Shown in pieces: positions 1-5,017 of a stretch of DNA of 5,630 nt; within the stretch, counting starts at the first letter, position 1; every line of letters starts with the position of its first letter. The DNA is taken from contig JBGPIT010000334.1 of the NCBI GenBank assembly GCA_041485125.1, positions 1 through 5,630 on the forward strand, given 5' to 3'. The translations under genes were made by a program, and so were the position numbers. The notes under the pieces were generated by a model that saw only the letters and a program-made list of their open reading frames with translations, did no database searches and was not told the DNA's origin. The stretch comes from JBGPIT01 sp041485125 (lineage in GTDB: Bacteria; Desulfobacterota; Binatia; UTPRO1).

Positions 1-25
1 CTCCACGCCGCTTCCATCCACCCAT
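1..25 (-). CDS. Possible start of a further minus-strand gene, cut by the left edge
   Basis: On the minus strand an ATG (bases 25-23) is preceded by GGGAGG (39-34) with an 8-base spacer, a near-ideal Shine-Dalgarno arrangement. The frame stays open to the window edge and reads MGGWKRRG. Only eight codons are visible, so no function can be given. It would be the next gene in the same direction after the AtuA-family gene, 316 bases downstream of that gene's stop, so it could have its own promoter. The alternative is a chance match in GC-rich intergenic DNA. Confidence rests only on the ribosome binding site and spacing. Confidence 0.4.
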
Positions 26-33
26 CGTTCGTA

Positions 34-39
34 CCTCCC
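34..39 (-). promoter_or_regulatory. Shine-Dalgarno sequence of the left-edge gene
   Basis: The minus strand reads GGGAGG eight bases before an ATG at 25-23. It is the strongest ribosome binding site in the left 341 bases and the main reason to suspect a gene starting there. Confidence 0.4.
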
Positions 40-278
40 GTTGCCGAGCGGAGCATCTTCCATGCCGATGAGATCTGCAACCCCTAGCGGGGTCGAATAT
101 CCCGCAAGGCGCACTGTGCACGCTACGGATCTCGCATTTGGCCAATACGGGCGTAAGGGGGTCCCGAAAAATTAATCGAGAATTTCCCACTGCACAGAGC
201 AGTCGGCTACCGAGAACGGGTCAAGGGCCATGACCCGAGAGGCCACATCTCTGACAGGGGGCGTCCAACCCCGAACGG

Positions 279-296
279 CCCGCCCCACCCTGCCCC
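279..296 (-). other. G-quadruplex-forming motif in the 3' untranslated region of the operon
   Basis: The minus strand reads GGGGCAGGGTGGGGCGGG, four runs of three or four G with loops of 2, 1 and 1 bases. A further GGGG (272-269) lies just downstream. The motif starts 45 bases after the stop codon of the AtuA-family gene and is on the transcript strand, so a stable RNA quadruplex is possible. Its short loops make it stand out from general G-richness. A role in transcript 3'-end formation or stability is inference. Confidence 0.5.
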
Positions 297-341
297 GGCC
301 GCGCATCACGAGGTGCGAGGGCGGCCGAAGCGTCGCGGCCG

Positions 342-2099
342 TCAGCCGAGAAGCGCGACCGGGATCGGGACGACCTTCGCGCGCACGAACTCGCCGAGGC
401 TCTTGGCTTGTGGGTCGCTGCGCAAGGAGGCGGCGACGCCTTCGCCCAAGAAGCCTTTGATGACGAAGTTCACGGCGCGCAGGTTCGGGAACGCGAAGCG
501 GTCGATCTGAAGAGATCGGGCTTCGGGCATGAGGGCACGCAGACGGTCCGCGGTGAGGAAGTCGGCGAGCCAGGCGTAGGCGGCGTCGGTGCGAACCCAA
601 AGGCCGACGTTGGCGTTCCCGCCTTTGTCGCCGGAGCGCGCGCCGCAGATGACCCCGAGAGGGACGTCGCGCGTCGGTCCGGTCGGTACGACGATGCGCG
701 GAGCCGGTGCGGCGGGCGGCGGCGTGAAGCCGTGCGGCAGCTCGGTCGGTGGGATCGGAATCGCCTCCTCGCCGATGATCACGCGCTGGTCGACGTCCTC
801 GGACGGCACCAGCGCCGGCCAGTACACGCCGATCTGCGACTCGGCCGAGGGCGGGCTCGTCATGAAGAAGCCCGGGTAGTTGGCAAGCGCCATCTCGACG
901 ACCTTGTTCGCGAAGGCGCGTCCGACCTTGTTCGGATCGGGGTCCTTCACCGTCACGCGCAGGTAGGCGAACGACTCCTCGGCGGTCGAGGGATTCGGCC
1001 GGTCGGCGCGCTGCAACGAGACGTGCGACTCCGCGAACTGCTCGCGCCCACCAACGAGCGACCACAGGGTATCCTCGGCGAGCCGCGCTTTGTCCTCGAT
1101 GTCGAGGCCCGCGAGGACGAAGGTCATGCTGTTCTTGTAGCCGCCGAAGTAGTTGATGCAGACCTTCGTCGTCGGCGGCGGCGGCTCGCCGCGCACGCCG
1201 CTCACCAGCACGCGATCCGGCCCGTCTTGCGCGACTTGGATGGTGTCGAAGCGGGCAGTGACGTCGGGGTTCGGGTAGAGCGGCCCGCCGATCTCATACA
1301 GGAGCTGTGCCGTGACCGTACCGACCGAGACGATGCCGCCGGTGCCGGCGTGCTTGGTGATGACGAAGCTCCCGTCGGGACGCATCTCGGCGATCGGAAA
1401 GCCGGGCGCGCGCAGGTCGGGCACCTCGCGGAAGAAGGCGTAGTTGCCGCCGGTGCATTGCGCGCCGCATTCGATGATGTGGCCGGCGACGACGCCGGCA
1501 GCGAGCTTGTCCCAGTCGTCGCGCGCCCAGCCGAACTTCCACGCCGCCGGTCCGAGCGTCAGGGCCGCGTCGGTCACGCGCGGGCAGATGACGAGATCGG
1601 CGCCACGCTCGAGCGCCGCGACGATACCCCAGCCACCGAGGTACGCGTTGGCGCTCAAGACGGGCGACGCGAGCGTGCTGAGCGGCGCGCCGCGATCGAG
1701 ATGCTTGAACGGCTCGCCGCGACGCTGCAGCTCGTCGAGCTTCGGCATCAGGTCGTCGCCCTCGAGGTGCGCGATCGCGGCCTGGACGCCGAGCTTGCGG
1801 TAGAGACCGCGCGCGGCCTCGGCGAGACCGGCCGGGTTCAAGCCGCCGGCGTTGACGACGATCTTGATGCCGCGCTGCTTGCACGTGACCGCGATCTCCT
1901 CGAGCTGGCGCAGGAAGGTGCGCGCGTAGCCGAGGCTCGGGTCTTTCAGACGGTCCTTCAAGAGGATCATCAAGGTGAGCTCGGCAAGATAGTCGCCGGT
2001 CAGCACGTCGATCGGGCCGCCCTCGACCATCTCGCGCGCCGCGCTCAACCGGTCGCCGTAGAAGCCGCTGCAGTTCGCGATGCGTAGTACGTCCGCCAT
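342..2099 (-). CDS. atuA: Acyclic terpene utilization AtuA family protein (DUF1446), full length
   Basis: The 585-residue protein matches the AtuA family, named from the Pseudomonas citronellol/geraniol (atu) cluster; its biochemical activity is not established. Residues about 1-445 form the large DUF1446 domain, with the N-terminal signature IANCSGFYGDR (7-17), the stretch VVNAGGLNP (81-89), ICPRVTDAALTLGP (171-184) and ECGAQCTGGNY (210-220). A proline-rich linker (about 448-476) joins it to a C-terminal AtuA-like domain (about 478-585) with the hallmark RSGDKGGNANVGLW (488-501). Some family members lack this second domain; here both are fused, as in Pseudomonas AtuA. No signal peptide or membrane segment is seen, so it is probably cytoplasmic. 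The ATG at 2099 is preceded by AGGAG with an 8-base spacer. It is the last gene of the run, 41 bases after the nucleoside hydrolase. The symbol is a family-level assignment; orthology to Pseudomonas atuA is not proven. Confidence 0.93.
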   Translation of the reverse strand: MADVLRIANCSGFYGDRLSAAREMVEGGPIDVLTGDYLAELTLMILLKDRLKDPSLGYARTFLRQLEEIAVTCKQRGIKIVVNAGGLNPAGLAEAARGLYRKLGVQAAIAHLEGDDLMPKLDELQRRGEPFKHLDRGAPLSTLASPVLSANAYLGGWGIVAALERGADLVICPRVTDAALTLGPAAWKFGWARDDWDKLAAGVVAGHIIECGAQCTGGNYAFFREVPDLRAPGFPIAEMRPDGSFVITKHAGTGGIVSVGTVTAQLLYEIGGPLYPNPDVTARFDTIQVAQDGPDRVLVSGVRGEPPPPTTKVCINYFGGYKNSMTFVLAGLDIEDKARLAEDTLWSLVGGREQFAESHVSLQRADRPNPSTAEESFAYLRVTVKDPDPNKVGRAFANKVVEMALANYPGFFMTSPPSAESQIGVYWPALVPSEDVDQRVIIGEEAIPIPPTELPHGFTPPPAAPAPRIVVPTGPTRDVPLGVICGARSGDKGGNANVGLWVRTDAAYAWLADFLTADRLRALMPEARSLQIDRFAFPNLRAVNFVIKGFLGEGVAASLRSDPQAKSLGEFVRAKVVPIPVALLG

Positions 2100-2107
2100 G
2101 GATTCGA

Positions 2108-2112
2108 CTCCT
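2108..2112 (-). promoter_or_regulatory. Shine-Dalgarno sequence of the AtuA-family gene
   Basis: The minus strand reads AGGAG eight bases before the ATG at 2099-2097. It is the clearest ribosome binding site inside the operon and supports the chosen start. This gene therefore appears to be initiated on its own rather than by coupling. Just upstream in the 41-base gap, CCGGC (2127-2131) and GCCGG (2135-2139) can form a short hairpin without a T-run. Confidence 0.75.
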
Positions 2113-2140
2113 GGACCCCGTCGCCGCCGGCCGCGCCGGA

Positions 2141-3133
2141 TCAGCGCGGACGACGGGCGAGGCGTTCGAGCAAGATCGGTTTCAGCTCGGGGCTTGGTTT
2201 ATAACAATACGTCGCGCGCCGGCCACCGGGCCGGTCGACGTCGGCGATGAGCTGAACGTCCGACTGGAGGCGGCGCGCCGCGACCGGCGCAGCTGACGGC
2301 GCGGGCGATTCCAACCCACCGTCGCCAGCACCCCGGCGCCGCGCCGGCTCGATCGAGAGCGCGACGTCCACGGACGCGATCAGCGCCGGATGCGTGACCG
2401 CGCTCACCGCGAGGGTGTCGAACGGGTTGAAGCCGTCGACGTGGAACCGCTCGCGCCAGAGCCCGAGCCAGCTCCGGCAATTGCGCGCCAGCCAGGCGCC
2501 GGGCTCGCCGCTCCGGCCGAGCTCGTCGAGATCGGCCGTCGTAACGAGGACGTGCGACGACACCTCCCACGGCGCGAGCACCAGCGGCACCGGACTCTCG
2601 AGCAGCACCCGCGCCGCCTCGGGATCGTTCTCGAAGTTGAAGTCCGGAAAGGGTTCCGGCTGAACGTCGCTGGCGCGAAACTCCTGACCGGGCCGGCGGC
2701 CGGCGACGACTACCATGCGCTCGATCCGGTCCTGCAGCTCGGGATGACGCGTCACGACCGTCGCGACGTTCGTCAGAGGACCGAGAGCGAGCAGCGTGAG
2801 CGGCCGCTCGCGCAGGGCCGCGGCGATCGCCTCGACGGCCGGCGTCGGCGCACCGAGCTCCTCGCGCCGTGCGGCGCCGGCGTGGACGCCGAGACCGGCG
2901 GGACCGAAGCGCGCCGCGACCTCACGACCGATCGGCAGCGCCTGCACGAGGTCGGCGTTGCCGTAGACCACGCTCACGCCGCGCACGCAGAGCTCCGGCG
3001 AGTGGAACGCCTGGATCATCGCGAGCGCGTCGTCGACCTCGTGCTCGGGCAAGCCCGCCGCGGGATCGACGTCGAGCCAGACGTCGATCGGCGATCGCCG
3101 CGCGGCCGTCCGCGCAGAATCCGCGGCGCTCAT
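2141..3133 (-). CDS. Divergent inosine-uridine-type nucleoside hydrolase
   Basis: The 330-residue protein has the usual length of the nucleoside hydrolase (IUNH) family, which cleaves the N-glycosidic bond of ribonucleosides to give base and ribose using a calcium ion. Family landmarks are the N-terminal Asp motif (D21, D23, D34, D35), VVYGN (55-59), LALGPLTN (115-122), the FN..NDPEAA segment (165-174) and D239 in FNPFDTLAV. Two features are unusual. The compact DxDPGxDD motif is expanded to DVDPAAGLPEHEVDDA (21-36), and the His expected before the metal-binding Asp is Phe (F238). An Asp (D164) stands where the family usually has Glu before FN. Residues about 263-288 are Ala/Arg/Pro-rich; the end (about 307-330) has TYCYKPSPELK. 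The start is the ATG overlapping the kinase stop (ATGA, 3133-3130), with GGAG 11 bases upstream. A longer frame reaching 3409 is Arg-rich and is rejected as N-terminal sequence. Fold assignment is firm, substrate unknown, and reduced or altered activity is possible. Confidence 0.88.
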   Translation of the reverse strand: MSAADSARTAARRSPIDVWLDVDPAAGLPEHEVDDALAMIQAFHSPELCVRGVSVVYGNADLVQALPIGREVAARFGPAGLGVHAGAARREELGAPTPAVEAIAAALRERPLTLLALGPLTNVATVVTRHPELQDRIERMVVVAGRRPGQEFRASDVQPEPFPDFNFENDPEAARVLLESPVPLVLAPWEVSSHVLVTTADLDELGRSGEPGAWLARNCRSWLGLWRERFHVDGFNPFDTLAVSAVTHPALIASVDVALSIEPARRRGAGDGGLESPAPSAAPVAARRLQSDVQLIADVDRPGGRRATYCYKPSPELKPILLERLARRPR

Positions 3134-4206
3134 GCGAGGAGCGGCTCCAAGGAGCCGTCGACCATCGCGGCGCGCGCGCGCTCGAGCAGCATCGCGCGGC
3201 GTCCGCTGCTCGGCGCGATCGGCAGCTGCGCGACGCCGGCGATCCGGCGCAGGACCTCGACCGCGGCGTAGCGCGCCAGCAACGACGGGATGAGCGCGTG
3301 ATGCGCGGCGCCGCCGGCGACCGCGTCGCCGCGGTGCTGATAGCGCGCGACGAAGCGCGCGACCGCGCCGGCGCCTGCGTCCGCCAGGAGAAGATGCGCG
3401 ACGGCGCACGCGACGTCGACCTCCGGATCGCCGTAGAAGCAGAACTCGGGATCGATCACCCGCAGGCCGCCCGTCGTCCGCAGCCAGCTGCCGGGGAAGT
3501 AGTCACCGTGCAGCAGGCACGGACCGTCCTCGAGGTAGCGGCGGCCGGTGGCGGCCACCAACGCGGCGTGCGTGCGGTCGCGTCGGAGCCTCGCGGCGAC
3601 CGCGGCAAGCCCAGGCTCGTGGCGCTCGAGATCGACGCCGTTCTCCGGGTTCAGCGGCACCTCGAAGATGTGCGCATGGTTCAGCGCCCGCATGGCGCGG
3701 TTCGCAAAGGCCGGATCGGGCACGCCGCGAGTCTCGTCGTGCAGCGACCGTAAGTAGTCGGCGAGCGCGTCGAGCTCGTGCGGCGCGATCGCCTCGCCGG
3801 CGTACGCGCCCGTGCAATCGTTCGCGCTACCCAGGTCCTCGAGGACGAGCACGCTCGCCGCGCCGTCCCAGCCGAGGAGACGTGGCATCTTCGCCGCGAC
3901 CGGCGCGATCGTGCTGACGCGCGCGTAGAACCGGCGTTCGAAGTCGGCACGCTCGGACGGCGCCGCGATGTGGTCGTAGCGCTCCACCCAGGGCCGTGCC
4001 TGCTTGACGATCAGGCTCCGCTCCGCCGTCGCGACGCGAAGGGTGAGGTTCATGTTTCCCGCGCCGGCACGGCCACAGCTCACGATCGGCTCGTCGGCGC
4101 CGAGAAAGCGACGCGCGACGAGGAACCGGCGCAGCGCTTCAGGCTCGGCGGGATCGAGCCAGGGAAAGTCCGGACGAGTCCGGATCAGCTCGGTGCGAAG
4201 CGACAT
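3130..4206 (-). CDS. Methylthioribose-kinase-like (APH/choline-kinase fold) phosphotransferase
   Basis: The 358-residue protein has the APH kinase fold and transfers phosphate from ATP to a small-molecule hydroxyl. In order it shows a nucleotide-loop-like GAGNMNLTLRV (48-58), the ATP-binding lysine in LIVKQARPW (K68), the hinge-like VLEDLG (121-126), the catalytic-loop HGDYFPGSWL (233-242; H233, D235) and the metal-binding VIDPEFCFYGDPEVDV (250-265; D252, E254). Ser in place of the usual Asn at 240 and Asp-Pro-Glu instead of DFG/DWE are features I associate with MtnK, the 5-methylthioribose kinase of methionine salvage, as is the VKQA motif. It is shorter than typical MtnK (about 400 residues), so it is probably a relative with a different or unknown sugar-like substrate. 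It lies 26 bases after the crotonase and overlaps the nucleoside hydrolase start by four bases. The Shine-Dalgarno signal is weak, suggesting reliance on upstream translation. Many databases would call it simply a phosphotransferase family protein. Confidence 0.87.
   Translation of the reverse strand: MSLRTELIRTRPDFPWLDPAEPEALRRFLVARRFLGADEPIVSCGRAGAGNMNLTLRVATAERSLIVKQARPWVERYDHIAAPSERADFERRFYARVSTIAPVAAKMPRLLGWDGAASVLVLEDLGSANDCTGAYAGEAIAPHELDALADYLRSLHDETRGVPDPAFANRAMRALNHAHIFEVPLNPENGVDLERHEPGLAAVAARLRRDRTHAALVAATGRRYLEDGPCLLHGDYFPGSWLRTTGGLRVIDPEFCFYGDPEVDVACAVAHLLLADAGAGAVARFVARYQHRGDAVAGGAAHHALIPSLLARYAAVEVLRRIAGVAQLPIAPSSGRRAMLLERARAAMVDGSLEPLLA
3142..3157 (-). promoter_or_regulatory. 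Hairpin enclosing the ribosome binding site of the nucleoside hydrolase
   Basis: The minus strand reads CGGCTCC TT GGAGCCG, a perfect 7-base inverted repeat around two bases (effectively a 6-pair stem with a 4-base loop). The 3' arm contains GGAG (3148-3145), the only Shine-Dalgarno candidate for the nucleoside hydrolase ATG at 3133. It lies in the last codons of the kinase gene. Folded, it would mask the site; a ribosome finishing the kinase would open it, favouring coupled translation. The pairing is seen in the sequence and the regulatory effect is inferred. Confidence 0.45.
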
Positions 4207-4232
4207 GGCGCGCCATCATTCGCCGGGGACGC

Positions 4233-5003
4233 TCACTGCGCCCAACTCGGAGGGCGCTTGCCGACGAACGCCGCCATGCCCTCGGCCGCCTCCGGCGCCG
4301 CGAACAGCGCCGCGATCTTCTCTTCGGCGTAGCGGAAGGCCTCGTCCATCGGCAGGCGCGAGACCGTGCGGATGAGCCGCTTCGCCTCGGCGATGGCGTT
4401 CGGGGCGCCGAGCGCGAGCTGCGCGACCTCCGCGTCGACCGCGCTCACCAGGCCATCGCTCGCCACCACCTTGTGGAGCAGGCCGTAGTCGCGGGCGTGG
4501 GCGGCGTCGAAACGCTCGCCGCTGAGAAAGAGCCGCATCGCCTGATGCACGCCGAGCTTCGGCAGCACCACGACCGAGATCATCGCCGGGATCACGCCGA
4601 CGCGCACCTCGCTGAAGCTGAAGGTCGCGCCGTCGACGGCGAGCGCGATGTCGGCCGCCGCGACCAGCCCGACGCCGCCGCCGAAGGCATGACCGTTGGC
4701 CGCGACGATCACCGGCTTCGGACCGTCCCACATGAGCTTCAGGATCTCGACGAAGGGGTTGCGCCCGCTTCCCGGAGCGACCGCGTCGCCGCGGTTCTTC
4801 AAGTCCGCGCCGGCGCAAAACGCCGGACCGTTGCCGGTGAGGACGATCGCGCGCACGCTTTCGTCGGCGATCGCCGCGCGCAGGTGGTCGCCGAGCTCGC
4901 GGACGAGCGGCGCCGAGAGCGCGTTCCGCGTTTGCGGCGAGTCGAGCGTGATCCACGCCGCCCGGTTGCGCACTTCGTACTTGGTCACCGATTCCGTCGC
5001 CAT
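4233..5003 (-). CDS. Enoyl-CoA hydratase/isomerase (crotonase), methylglutaconyl-CoA hydratase-like
   Basis: The 256-residue protein is a standard-length crotonase, likely cytoplasmic, acting on an acyl-CoA. The oxyanion-hole and CoA-binding segments are GPAFCAGADLK (59-69) and ANGHAFGGGVGLVAAADIALA (102-122). The motif SEVRVGVIPAMIS (131-143) supplies E132, matching the second catalytic Glu of rat enoyl-CoA hydratase (Glu164). The first one (Glu144) is replaced by Gly112 in GGGVGL. This Gly/Glu pattern with the SEVR.G.IPA sequence resembles proteobacterial LiuC/AtuE-type hydratases, which act on 3-methylglutaconyl-CoA or isohexenylglutaconyl-CoA after biotin-dependent carboxylation. The adjacent carboxylase subunit supports this, but specificity cannot be read from the sequence alone. 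The start at 5003 has AGGA upstream overlapping the stop of the carboxylase gene, 12 bases between the genes. An unrelated crotonase activity such as isomerase remains possible. Confidence 0.92.
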   Translation of the reverse strand: MATESVTKYEVRNRAAWITLDSPQTRNALSAPLVRELGDHLRAAIADESVRAIVLTGNGPAFCAGADLKNRGDAVAPGSGRNPFVEILKLMWDGPKPVIVAANGHAFGGGVGLVAAADIALAVDGATFSFSEVRVGVIPAMISVVVLPKLGVHQAMRLFLSGERFDAAHARDYGLLHKVVASDGLVSAVDAEVAQLALGAPNAIAEAKRLIRTVSRLPMDEAFRYAEEKIAALFAAPEAAEGMAAFVGKRPPSWAQ

Positions 5004-5013
5004 GGTTGTTCCG

Positions 5014-5017
5014 TCCT
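5014..5017 (-). promoter_or_regulatory. Shine-Dalgarno sequence of the crotonase gene
   Basis: The minus strand reads TAGGACGG, where TAG (5018-5016) is the stop codon of the carboxylase subunit and AGGA (5017-5014) lies ten bases before the crotonase ATG. The overlap of stop and ribosome binding site fits coupled translation within one operon. Confidence 0.6.

Larger units (their letters stand above)
26..341. other. Intergenic region between the AtuA-family gene and the left-edge gene
   Basis: No convincing gene is seen here. It holds the G-rich tract at 279-296 and several short inverted repeats: CGGCCG at 322-327 and 336-341 (8-base loop, directly after the atuA stop), ACTGC/GCAGT at 189-193 and 199-203, and ACCCC/GGGGT at 80-84 and 89-93. 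A locally AT-rich stretch lies around 167-186. None of the hairpins is followed by a proper T-run on the minus strand, so no standard intrinsic terminator is called. A plus-strand frame is open from base 2 to a TAA at 173-175, but its third codon positions are not GC-rich like the real genes. I could not identify a -35/-10 pair for the left-edge gene. Confidence 0.6.

Noticed and set aside
2..175. Plus-strand frame open from the left edge to TAA at 173-175, as a possible gene end
   Set aside because: Third codon positions are mixed rather than strongly GC, no motif is recognised, and it conflicts with the good minus-strand ribosome binding site and ATG at the edge.
322..341. CGGCCG inverted repeat just after the atuA stop as a terminator
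   Set aside because: The stem is six bases with an eight-base loop and no T-run follows on the minus strand, so it does not meet the pattern of an intrinsic terminator.
172..1065. Minus-strand open frame running from inside the AtuA-family gene to the AT-rich patch in the gap
   Set aside because: Arg-rich off-frame product; the real gene ends at 342 with the expected C-terminal domain complete.
408..2087. Very long plus-strand open frame opposite the AtuA-family gene
   Set aside because: Its product is a low-diversity Arg/Ala/Asp/Val-rich string with no recognisable motif, and it is a mirror of a well-supported coding gene in GC-rich DNA.
2195..2215. TATAACAATAC as a promoter -10 element
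   Set aside because: It encodes the Tyr-Cys-Tyr-Lys stretch near the end of the nucleoside hydrolase, and no matching -35 element or appropriate downstream gene was found.
2390..3271. Plus-strand open frame opposite the nucleoside hydrolase and kinase end
   Set aside because: No family resemblance, biased composition, and the opposite strand carries conserved enzyme motifs throughout.
3134..3409. N-terminal extension of the nucleoside hydrolase frame
   Set aside because: These residues are Arg-rich and overlap the kinase motifs in another frame. Family homology begins around residue 16 after the ATG at 3133, which also has the ATGA overlap and an upstream GGAG.
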